From an uncultured Muribaculaceae bacterium (GTDB lineage: Bacteria > Bacteroidota > Bacteroidia > Bacteroidales > Muribaculaceae), in contig CAJUBL010000036.1 in assembly GCA_910584665.1 (NCBI GenBank), positions 1-32,704 on the forward strand: DNA of 32,704 nt, read 5' to 3'. Both the position numbers and the translations under genes were made by a program. Shown in pieces: positions 9,356 to 17,280 of the stretch. Every line of letters begins with the position of its first letter. Positions within the stretch are counted from its first letter, which is position 1. Under the pieces are notes generated by a model. The model did no database searches, was not told the origin of the DNA, and saw only the letters and a list, made by a program, of their open reading frames with translations.

Positions 9356-9386
9356 TTTGTTTTATTTAATTATTTTATTAACTTTG
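9356..9386 (+). promoter_or_regulatory. Bacteroidetes-type promoter for the GH97-phosphoesterase-GH97-GH89 unit
   Basis: TTTG at 9356-9359 and TAACTTTG at 9379-9386 are separated by 19 bp, matching the Bacteroidetes sigma-ABfr consensus (TTTG, 19-21 bp, TAnnTTTG). It lies directly after the terminator, and the expected start of transcription leaves a leader of about 40 nt before the GH97 ATG at 9432. Confidence 0.65.
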
Positions 9387-9431
9387 AACGTGATTTGAAA
9401 TCTTTGAATTAAACCATTTTTTATTTTCATA

Positions 9432-11426
9432 ATGAGGAAGTTATTTTTGTTTTTCGGAGTAGTTTCTTTTGCTGCGATATCAATGTCGGCCAAGGAATAT
9501 TCCGTGGTATCGCCCGACGGTCAGATCCGTATTACTGTCGATGCCGGTAAGACTTTGACCTGGAGTGTCGAACATCGTGGAGAGCAGGTTGTGGAGCCGA
9601 GTGAGATGGCCCTTGATATCGAGGGAATGAAGGTGCGGCCCGGTGTGAATCCCAAAGTGAAGAAAGTGTCACGTAAGTCGGTCGACAATGTGTTGCATCC
9701 TGTTGTCCCTACCAAATTCAGTGAGATACAGGACCGGTATAATGAGATGACCCTGCGTATGGCAGGCGACTACTCGGTCGAATTCCGCGCATATGACAAT
9801 GGCGCCGCATATCGTTTTGTCATGAACCGTCCGGGTAAAATGACTGTCAGCAATGAGACCGTGGAATTCAATATGCCTGACGGGACGCGTACATTCTGGC
9901 CCACGTCCCAGCCGATGCGTCACAACTATATGTCGTCGCAGGAATCAATATTTACCGGTATGCCCGTCGATTCTGTAAATGCGGATATGACCGGATATCT
10001 TCCCATCTATACTCAGTCGCCCAAGGGTACGCGTGTGGTCATAACCGAGGCTGATGTAGATGACTATTCAAACCTGTTCCTGCAGGGAACCTCAACGGGC
10101 CGGCTGCATGGTGTTTTTCCTAAGGTTATAAAGGAAAAGCGCATGAAGAGACCCGACGAGGGGTGGGGCAGTGACCGTACTGAAATCGTGCTTGAACTGG
10201 AACCTTATATGGCTGTGACCGGGGCTTCGCGTACGCTTCCATGGCGTGTCGCCATGATCAGCCCCGATGATGCCGGTCTGCTCGAAAATACGCTGGTGTG
10301 GCAGCTTGCCAAACCATCGGTGCTCGATGATACATCGTGGATCAGACCGGGGCTTATCTCGTGGGACTGGTGGTCTGGTGTCAATGTATATAGCGTTGAC
10401 TTCGAGGCAGGTATCAATAATGATACATACAGGTATTTTATTGATTTCGCCGCTAAGAACGGTATCGGTTATATTCTTATCGACGAGGGCTGGTCGGCAA
10501 GTACCTCTGATATACAGCATTATAAGAAAGATGTTGACATTGAGGAACTTGTGGCCTATGGTAAGGAGCGTGGCGTAGGCATATTCATATGGGCGTTATG
10601 GAATCCTCTGGAGAAAAATCTTGAAGGAATTCTCGACACTTATGAAAAATGGGGTGTAAAGGGTATAAAGATCGATTTTATGGATCGTTCGGATCAGGAG
10701 ATGGTCAATTTTTATGAGAACGTGGCACGTGAGGCTGCGAAACGTCACCTTATGGTTGATTTCCATGGAGCATATAAACCGTCGGGACTGCACCGCAAAT
10801 ACCCTAATGTACTGACGTTTGAGGGTGTATTCGGGAATGAGAACAATAAGTGGGGTGAAGGTCATGTTACACCGGCTCACACTATTATGCTTCCATTCAT
10901 ACGTAATCTTGCCGGACCCATGGATTATACCCCCGGAGCGGTAAAAAATGCCACACGTGAAGATTATTACAGCATGGGCGCTCACCCCATGAGTCTGGGT
11001 ACACGTGCCCATGAGGCAGCTCTGTTTGTAGTTTATGAGAGCCCGTTGCAGATGATATGTGACTCACCGTCAAACTATAACAGTGCCCCGGATTATCTTA
11101 AGCTACTTTCAGGCATGCCTGTGGTGTGGGATGAGACAGTGGGTATTGATGCGCTCATGGGGCAGTATCTTGTGATGGCCCGTCGGTCGGGCGACAAATG
11201 GTATATAGCCGCTCTGACCGACTGGACTCCTCGCGACATGGAGGTAAAACTTGACTTCCTGCCACAGGGTAAATGGTCAATGGAGACATTTGCCGACGGT
11301 GTGAACGCACATCGTGAGGCTACCGACACAAGGATCGGACATCAGACAGTTTCAACCGGCGACAGCATAAAGTTCCACATGGCCCCCGGGGGCGGATGGG
11401 TGGCTGTCCTGACTCCTGTTGAATAA
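9432..11426 (+). CDS. GH97 glycosidase, retaining type (predicted alpha-galactosidase-like)
   Basis: This 664-residue protein has a Sec signal peptide (about 1-20, M-S-A before K-E), the GH97 N-terminal beta-sandwich (V-V-S-P-D-G-Q-I opening), a TIM barrel and a C-terminal beta domain ending in the G-G-G-W-V-A-V-L pattern. Asp415 in K-I-D-F-M-D sits where retaining GH97 enzymes carry the nucleophile, and E464/E470 in F-E-G-V-F-G-N-E provide the acid/base region. This agrees with the Bacteroides retaining alpha-galactosidase of the family as I recall it, whereas inverting SusB-type enzymes have Gly at that point. It is predicted to be periplasmic and to release alpha-linked galactose or a related sugar. 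It is first in transcription unit 2 and separated by 14 bp from the phosphoesterase gene. Confidence 0.9.
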   Translation: MRKLFLFFGVVSFAAISMSAKEYSVVSPDGQIRITVDAGKTLTWSVEHRGEQVVEPSEMALDIEGMKVRPGVNPKVKKVSRKSVDNVLHPVVPTKFSEIQDRYNEMTLRMAGDYSVEFRAYDNGAAYRFVMNRPGKMTVSNETVEFNMPDGTRTFWPTSQPMRHNYMSSQESIFTGMPVDSVNADMTGYLPIYTQSPKGTRVVITEADVDDYSNLFLQGTSTGRLHGVFPKVIKEKRMKRPDEGWGSDRTEIVLELEPYMAVTGASRTLPWRVAMISPDDAGLLENTLVWQLAKPSVLDDTSWIRPGLISWDWWSGVNVYSVDFEAGINNDTYRYFIDFAAKNGIGYILIDEGWSASTSDIQHYKKDVDIEELVAYGKERGVGIFIWALWNPLEKNLEGILDTYEKWGVKGIKIDFMDRSDQEMVNFYENVAREAAKRHLMVDFHGAYKPSGLHRKYPNVLTFEGVFGNENNKWGEGHVTPAHTIMLPFIRNLAGPMDYTPGAVKNATREDYYSMGAHPMSLGTRAHEAALFVVYESPLQMICDSPSNYNSAPDYLKLLSGMPVVWDETVGIDALMGQYLVMARRSGDKWYIAALTDWTPRDMEVKLDFLPQGKWSMETFADGVNAHREATDTRIGHQTVSTGDSIKFHMAPGGGWVAVLTPVE

Positions 11427-11440
11427 AAGGGTATGGTACG

Positions 11441-12907
11441 ATGAAAAAGTATCTGTTGTCAATTCTTGGTGCCACCTGTATTTTCACGGGATCGGCACTG
11501 GATATGGTCCGGTTGCAGGGTCGGGTGATGTCAGACGGAAAGCCGCTGGCCGGCGTTCCCGTCACGGACGGTACACAGGTGGTCGTCACCGACTCGAAGG
11601 GACGGTATAAAATGAATTCGGCTTCCGATGTCGAATTCGTATATCTGACTTTGCCTGACGGGTATGAGATACCCGTGGCCGATGGTGTTCCGGTGATATA
11701 CGGTCGTGTTACACCTGATGATAAGGGTAACTTCAGGCATGACTTTGAGTTGAAGCGTTCAGAAAGGGATATGACAAAGCATGTGCTGTTTGTCATGGCC
11801 GATCCTCAGGTATATTTTGATCCGAATATGTCCGAGGTTGAGAAAGCCGCTCTTGAGATGAAGCAGTCGATGACTGACGATTATAAGGGCCTTGAGGCCG
11901 TAGGTATTGTTGTGGGTGATATCGTCGGTAATATCAAAGAAGGTGAGCATTTCTTCCCATGGATGATCCGGGAGATTGCAAAGTGTGACTTCCCGTACTT
12001 CTACGTCTGCGGCAATCATGATATCGAGATGTCGGCTCCGACCAACGAGCAGAGCCGCGGGTCGTTCCACCGTTACTTCGGTCCAACCTATTACTCGTTC
12101 AACCGCGGCAAAGTTCACTATATAGTTCTTGACGATGTCTACTGGATGGGACGCTATTATACCGGCTATCTCACACAGAAGCAGCTTGACTGGCTCGCAC
12201 AGGATCTGGCTCTTGTTCCTGAAGGTTCGACCGTGATAGTGTCGATGCATATTCCCTGTTACTCGCGTGGTGCCCGTCACCAGCAGTGGGGTAAAGAGGA
12301 GTCAAACAAGGTGCTTGGCAACCGCCAGGCTCTTTTCAGGATGCTTAAGCCTTACCGGGCACATATAATGTCCGGACATGAGCATTACAATGAGAATTAC
12401 ATTCTGAGTGACCGTCTCTACGAGCATTGCCATGCGCCGCTGTCGACTCTCTTCTGGTGCGCTCCGTGGGCTATGGACGGTACTCCGGGGGGATATGCTG
12501 TCTATGAAATTGACGGTGACGATATTGACTGGTATTACAAGAGTGTAGGGCGTGACAGGAACTATCAGTTTGAAGTCTATCCCCGCGGCCGTTCACGTGA
12601 ACACCCGGAGGCGGTTGTAGCCAATATCTGGAATGTCGACTCGTCATGGAAGGTGGAATGGCTCGAGGACGGAGTGCTCAGGGGCAATATGACGCGATAC
12701 ACAGGCTATGACCCGAATATATGGGAGGATGTCAGCGCTCATGGTAAGGACTATGCATTTCCCTATGTGGGATCCGATATAACAGAACACATGTTTTACT
12801 GTGTTCCCGACAGTGAGACATCGGTCATAACCGTTCGCGCTACCGATCACAACGGTAACGTATACACTTCTTCTATTGACCAGTCAGCTGTTTCAAATAC
12901 TAAATAA
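11441..12907 (+). CDS. calcineurin-like metallophosphoesterase with Bacteroidetes N- and C-terminal domains
   Basis: This 488-residue exported protein has a signal peptide (about 1-19, cleavage near G-S-A). Its domains, in order, are an N-terminal beta-sandwich (about 22-105; MetallophosN type, with G-R-V and D-S-K-G-R-Y), a calcineurin-like core (about 110-330) and a C-terminal beta domain (about 340-488; MetallophosC type). Core metal-site motifs are D121-P-Q, G-D160-I-V-G, G-N192-H193-D194, H270 and G-H313-E-H315, so the two-metal site looks intact. It would hydrolyse a phosphomono- or diester in the periplasm. Lying between two glycosidase genes, it suggests that the substrate glycan carries phosphate, but the actual ester is unknown. 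It follows the GH97 stop by 14 bp and precedes the second GH97 by 10 bp. Confidence 0.9.
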   Translation: MKKYLLSILGATCIFTGSALDMVRLQGRVMSDGKPLAGVPVTDGTQVVVTDSKGRYKMNSASDVEFVYLTLPDGYEIPVADGVPVIYGRVTPDDKGNFRHDFELKRSERDMTKHVLFVMADPQVYFDPNMSEVEKAALEMKQSMTDDYKGLEAVGIVVGDIVGNIKEGEHFFPWMIREIAKCDFPYFYVCGNHDIEMSAPTNEQSRGSFHRYFGPTYYSFNRGKVHYIVLDDVYWMGRYYTGYLTQKQLDWLAQDLALVPEGSTVIVSMHIPCYSRGARHQQWGKEESNKVLGNRQALFRMLKPYRAHIMSGHEHYNENYILSDRLYEHCHAPLSTLFWCAPWAMDGTPGGYAVYEIDGDDIDWYYKSVGRDRNYQFEVYPRGRSREHPEAVVANIWNVDSSWKVEWLEDGVLRGNMTRYTGYDPNIWEDVSAHGKDYAFPYVGSDITEHMFYCVPDSETSVITVRATDHNGNVYTSSIDQSAVSNTK

Positions 12908-12917
12908 ATATAAAGGC

Positions 12918-14897
12918 ATGAAATTCAATTATATGTTTTCTGCTGTTATGGTCGGCCTGCTTACGGCCTGCGGTAGCGGCATCACAGAGGTGAAATCCCC
13001 CGATGGTGAAATTAGGTTCAGAATCGACAACACTTCGGCCGGGCTTACGTATAGTGTAAGCGACAACGGGACTGTAGTTGTCTCTCCATCGCAGATGGGC
13101 TTTGTATTACAGGGAGGCGAGATGCTCGACAGGTTTGATATCAGATCGATGTCAGCTTCGTCTCATGACGAGACATGGGAGACCGTGTGGGGCGAGAGCC
13201 GCTTTGTGAGGGATAATTATAACCAGCTCACAGTTGAGATGAGTCAGCACGGCGGTGACCTGCTTGTCAATCTCGAGGTGAGAGTCTTTGACGACGGATT
13301 CGGATACCGTTATGTGTTTCCCGATCAGCAGCGGGATTCGCTGGTGATCATGCAGGAACTTACTCAGTTCACGTTGCCGGCTGACGCCGAGGCATGGGCT
13401 ATGCCGGCCGATGATCCTTATCTTGAAGGATACTTTACGAAGACTCCGGTCAGCGAGCTTGATACGGTGCGTACACCGCTTACGATCGAACTGCCCGGCA
13501 AGTATCTGTCTATCCATGAAGCCGCGCTCACCGACTTTCCGAAGATGAATCTGATGAAGACTGCAGGTAATACTCTTCAGTCTCAGCTTGTACCGTGGAG
13601 CAACGGTGTGGCGGCCTATGTCACCACTCCGTTCGCAACCCCATGGCGTTTTATGATCATAGGTGATGAGCCGGGAGATCTTGTGACTTCCGGTCTCATG
13701 CTTAATCTTAACGAGCCGTGTGCTATTGCCGATCCATCATTCTGCAAGCCTATGAAATACATCGGTGTATGGTGGGAGATGCACCTGTTCAGGACTTACT
13801 GGTATCAGTGTGACCGTCACGGAGCCAATACGGCCAATGTCAGGCGTTACATTGATTTTGCCGCCGAGCATGGTATACCCGGGGTACTCGTCGAGGGTTG
13901 GAACAAAGGCTGGGAAGGTGACTGGCCCCGGAATGACCATTTCAGCTTTACCGATCCATATGATGACTATGACATAGAAGAGCTGAGCCGTTATGCCGCA
14001 GATAAAGGCGTTCAGCTTATAATGCACCATGAGACTGCGGCTTACACTACCAACTATGAGAATCAGCTCGATTCGGCTTATCAGTATATGAACGACCATG
14101 GCATTCACAATGTCAAGACCGGCTATGTCAACAGGCTGATGGATGGCATAGAGGATCACAGCGGGCAGTATGGTGTGCGTCATTACCGTAAGGTGATAGA
14201 GACTGCGGCCCGTTATACATCCAATATCGATAATCACGAGCCGGTGATGCCTACCGGACTGCAGCGCACATATCCCAATCTCATGACACAGGAGGGTGTA
14301 CGTGGTCAGGAGCACAGCGCGTGGGATACCGACGGAGGCAATCCTCCCTACCATACAGTGGTGATGCCGTTCACACGCGGTCTTGCCGGACCGATGGACT
14401 TTACATTCGGTACGTTCAACTTCGATAATCCCAATAGTCCTCATGCCCGGGTACAGACCACTCTTGCCAAGGAACTTGCGCTTTATGTGATCATTTACAG
14501 TCCCATGCAGATGGCTTCGGACCTTCCTGAAAACTATGAGGCTCATCTCGATGCGTTCCAGTTTATCAAAGATGTTCCTGTCGACTGGGATGTTACAGTG
14601 GTGCCTGCCGCGGTGATCGGTGACTATGTGGCGATAGCGCGTAAGGATCGCAATTCCGATGACTGGTATCTCGGTGTCGCTACCGATGAGGAGGCCCGTC
14701 AGCTGGAGATAAGTCTTGACTTCCTTGATGGCGACAGTGAGTACACGGCCCGGATCTATGCCGATGCTCCGGATGCTGACTGGAAAACGAATCCTACAGC
14801 CTATGCCATAACAAGCCAGACTGTTACATCTGAGGACATACTTCCTGTCAGGCTTGCCGCCGGCGGAGGTACAGCAGTTAGGTTCATTAAAAAATAA
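12918..14897 (+). CDS. GH97 glycosidase, inverting (SusB-like) type, lipoprotein
   Basis: This 659-residue protein has a lipobox L-L-T-A-C (Cys18) followed by G-S-G, which lacks the acidic surface-export signal, so it is probably a periplasm-facing lipoprotein. It has the GH97 layout: V-K-S-P-D-G-E-I opening, TIM barrel, and C-terminal A-A-G-G-G-T-A-V-R-F. At the retaining-nucleophile position it has Gly402 (K-T-G-Y-V-N-R). Instead it carries Glu441 in N-H-E-P and Glu459/Glu465 in Q-E-G-V-R-G-Q-E, the arrangement of inverting alpha-glucosidases such as SusB. The ATG at 12918, after AAAGG, is preferred to an in-frame upstream ATG at 12876, which lies inside the phosphoesterase gene and would spoil the lipoprotein signal. 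It is predicted to act on alpha-glucosides, with moderate certainty on the sugar. Confidence 0.9.
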   Translation: MKFNYMFSAVMVGLLTACGSGITEVKSPDGEIRFRIDNTSAGLTYSVSDNGTVVVSPSQMGFVLQGGEMLDRFDIRSMSASSHDETWETVWGESRFVRDNYNQLTVEMSQHGGDLLVNLEVRVFDDGFGYRYVFPDQQRDSLVIMQELTQFTLPADAEAWAMPADDPYLEGYFTKTPVSELDTVRTPLTIELPGKYLSIHEAALTDFPKMNLMKTAGNTLQSQLVPWSNGVAAYVTTPFATPWRFMIIGDEPGDLVTSGLMLNLNEPCAIADPSFCKPMKYIGVWWEMHLFRTYWYQCDRHGANTANVRRYIDFAAEHGIPGVLVEGWNKGWEGDWPRNDHFSFTDPYDDYDIEELSRYAADKGVQLIMHHETAAYTTNYENQLDSAYQYMNDHGIHNVKTGYVNRLMDGIEDHSGQYGVRHYRKVIETAARYTSNIDNHEPVMPTGLQRTYPNLMTQEGVRGQEHSAWDTDGGNPPYHTVVMPFTRGLAGPMDFTFGTFNFDNPNSPHARVQTTLAKELALYVIIYSPMQMASDLPENYEAHLDAFQFIKDVPVDWDVTVVPAAVIGDYVAIARKDRNSDDWYLGVATDEEARQLEISLDFLDGDSEYTARIYADAPDADWKTNPTAYAITSQTVTSEDILPVRLAAGGGTAVRFIKK

Positions 14898-14902
14898 GCA
14901 CA

Positions 14903-17152
14903 ATGAAACTTACATCTCTGTTTTGTCCGTTGCTGGGCCTTATAACTGTTTTTAACCCGGCTTGTTCGGAGTCTGATCCCGATGTCGTCGCGGCCAGAGA
15001 TCTGTCGCGGCGCGTCGTGCCGTCGATATCAGATCGCCTGGAGTTTGTCAAGGTCATCCCGACCGATTCACTTGATAGTTTTACTCTGCGCCAGGATGGC
15101 GATAATATTGTCATTGAGGGCAATAATGCCGGATCGATGGCAATGGGTCTTAATTATTATCTCAGGAACTATTGTCTTACCGAGGTATCATGGTATGCCG
15201 ACGACCCTGTTCAGCTTCCCGATACACTTCCTGTTGTAGATGAGTCTGTCACGGTCAGTGCTGCTGTTCCCGAGCGATTCTTTCTTAATTACTGTACATC
15301 GGGCTACTCCATGCCCTGGTGGCAGTGGAGGGACTGGGAGCGTTTCATCGACTGGATGGCAATGAACGGTATCAATCTTCCTCTTGCGACGACCGGACAG
15401 GAGGCTATCTGGTATAACGTGTGGAAGAAAATGGGGCTGACCGACGAGGAGATACTCGGTTACTTCACCGGTCCCGCACATCTTCCGTGGCATCGTATGT
15501 GTAATCTTGATGGCTGGCAGAGTCCGCTCCCGAAGGGATGGCTTGACGATCAGGCTGATCTTCAGCGTCGCATTGTCGAGCGTGAACGTCAGCTTTCGAT
15601 GCGTCCTGTGCTTCCCGGATTTGCCGGCCATGTGCCTGCCGCCCTGAAACGGATATATCCCGGCGCCAGGACCTCGACTGTGAGTCAGTGGGGCGGTTTT
15701 CCCGATGAATACCGTTGTACTTATCTCAGTCCGGAGGATAGTCTTTTCATGGTCATTCAGCGTGAATATCTGACCGAGCAGACCCGTCTTTACGGTACAG
15801 ATCACGTATATGGAGTAGATCCGTTCAACGAGGTTGATCCACCGACCTGGAATCCCGATTCTCTTGCAATGATGTCCGGCCGTATTTTTGAATCTCTTAC
15901 GTCGGTCGATCCTGATGCCGTGTGGCTGCAGATGGCCTGGATATTATATGCCGATCCGGTCCACTGGACTCCGGAGACTGCCAGGGCATATATACAGGGA
16001 GTGCCTCAGGGACGTATGATATTGCTTGATTACTATTGTGAGTCGGTCGAAGAGTGGAAACTGTTCGATTCATTCTACGGCCAGCCTTATATATGGTGCT
16101 ATCTCGGTAACTTCGGAGGTAATTCGTTCCTTGCCAGCCCTATTCGGGATGTTGACCGTCGTATTGACGATGTGATGTCCAATGGCGGCGGCAATCTTAT
16201 AGGACTCGGTTCTACACTCGAGGGAATCGATGTAAACCCATATATGTATGAGTATGTGCTTGACCGTGCCTGGAATATGCCTGTAAAGGGTGACAGTGCC
16301 ATGATGGCCGTGATTGACCGCAGGGTAGGGCATGTCGACGCATCGGCGCGACGTGCATGGGTCACGCTTCTTGACAGCGTGTTCATTGAGCCTGCGTTGT
16401 GCGGACAGGGGCCGTTGGTCAATGCGCGTCCGTCGCTCACCGGTTTCAGCTGGTGGACAACCAAGCCTAATGTCGGTTACTCCAACGCACGTCTTGTGGA
16501 GGCGTGGGGAGATATGCTTGCTGTCGACGGCAGTGACCGCTATACCCATGCTTTTGATTGTGTGAATCTTGGACGACAGGCTCTCAGCAACTATTTTATG
16601 GCGTTGCGTGATGATTTTACAAAGGCATATGAGTCACGTGACCTTGCAGAGGCAACCGGATGTGCCAGTGAGATGAAAGAACTTCTTGCCGATCTCACCG
16701 AACTGCTTGAGTCCAGTCATGGTACCCGCATGTCAAAATGGATTGCCGACGCACGTGCCAAAGGCACCACTCCTGAAGAGAAGGATTACTACGAGCGTAA
16801 CGCCCGCACGATCATAAGCATATGGGGACCGTCACAGGATCTTAATGACTATGCGAACCGTCAGTGGGCTGAGTTGAATGCCACATATTATGCTCCGCGT
16901 TGGAATATGTTTATTGATAGCGTTGTCAGTGCGTTGTCAGATAACAGGACGTTTGATGCAGACGCTTTTTTTAAGAAATCACGTGAGTTTGAAAATGCCT
17001 GGATCGAACCATGTCAGTTTGTGGCAGAGACAGCGGATCCTGTTGATGACAAGTCGGTATCAGAGAAAATGTATAGGAAATATGCAGAACGTATAGTCGC
17101 ACATCCGTCCAGCGGTGCGGCGACCGACTGTGTATCGCTGCATAAGTGGTAG
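14903..17152 (+). CDS. GH89 alpha-N-acetylglucosaminidase (NAGLU family), lipoprotein
   Basis: This 749-residue protein has a lipobox-like F-N-P-A-C (Cys21) followed by S-E-S-D-P-D, an acidic run that could send it to the cell surface. The GH89 layout is complete: a short N-terminal alpha/beta domain (about 25-120, N-N-A-G-S-M-A-M-G-L-N-Y-Y-L), a TIM barrel opening with Y-C-T-S-G-Y-S-M-P-W-W-Q-W, and an all-helical C-terminal domain (about 480-749). Candidate catalytic acids are Glu310 in P-F-N-E-V-D-P-P and Glu440 in S-T-L-E-G-I-D. The family removes non-reducing alpha-linked GlcNAc, known from heparan-type glycans and alpha-1,4-GlcNAc-capped mucin. It starts 5 bp after the GH97 stop and is the last gene of the unit. 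Confidence 0.95.
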   Translation: MKLTSLFCPLLGLITVFNPACSESDPDVVAARDLSRRVVPSISDRLEFVKVIPTDSLDSFTLRQDGDNIVIEGNNAGSMAMGLNYYLRNYCLTEVSWYADDPVQLPDTLPVVDESVTVSAAVPERFFLNYCTSGYSMPWWQWRDWERFIDWMAMNGINLPLATTGQEAIWYNVWKKMGLTDEEILGYFTGPAHLPWHRMCNLDGWQSPLPKGWLDDQADLQRRIVERERQLSMRPVLPGFAGHVPAALKRIYPGARTSTVSQWGGFPDEYRCTYLSPEDSLFMVIQREYLTEQTRLYGTDHVYGVDPFNEVDPPTWNPDSLAMMSGRIFESLTSVDPDAVWLQMAWILYADPVHWTPETARAYIQGVPQGRMILLDYYCESVEEWKLFDSFYGQPYIWCYLGNFGGNSFLASPIRDVDRRIDDVMSNGGGNLIGLGSTLEGIDVNPYMYEYVLDRAWNMPVKGDSAMMAVIDRRVGHVDASARRAWVTLLDSVFIEPALCGQGPLVNARPSLTGFSWWTTKPNVGYSNARLVEAWGDMLAVDGSDRYTHAFDCVNLGRQALSNYFMALRDDFTKAYESRDLAEATGCASEMKELLADLTELLESSHGTRMSKWIADARAKGTTPEEKDYYERNARTIISIWGPSQDLNDYANRQWAELNATYYAPRWNMFIDSVVSALSDNRTFDADAFFKKSREFENAWIEPCQFVAETADPVDDKSVSEKMYRKYAERIVAHPSSGAATDCVSLHKW

Positions 17153-17191
17153 ATCTCCCGTAGGAATCTCAGCGTATATATATATTAAATA

Positions 17192-17245
17192 AACTGTCCC
17201 GCGATTCCGCTTCAGAACGGTTGGAATCGGTGGGACAGTTTTTAT
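17192..17245. terminator. terminator shared by convergent GH89 and universal-stress-protein genes
   Basis: AACTGTCCC-GCGATTCC (17192-17208) pairs with 17223-17240 except for a one-base asymmetry, with a 14-nt loop. A T run follows on the + strand (17239-17243), and an A/T-rich stretch that reads T-rich on the - strand precedes the left arm. It lies between a + gene ending at 17152 and a - gene ending at 17281, so it can serve both. Confidence 0.75.
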
Positions 17246-17280
17246 TCGTTGCCGAACAGGTCTTCAGTGTCTTTGTATCC

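Noticed and set aside
12876..12917. Upstream ATG that would lengthen the second GH97 by 14 residues
   Set aside because: It lies inside the phosphoesterase gene and would put polar residues before the lipoprotein signal; the ATG at 12918 fits.
13737..14903. 388-codon open frame on the - strand, antisense to the inverting GH97 gene
   Set aside because: It lies almost wholly opposite a gene with complete GH97 motifs, has no recognisable domain, and its composition is what the GC-rich third position of the true gene produces.
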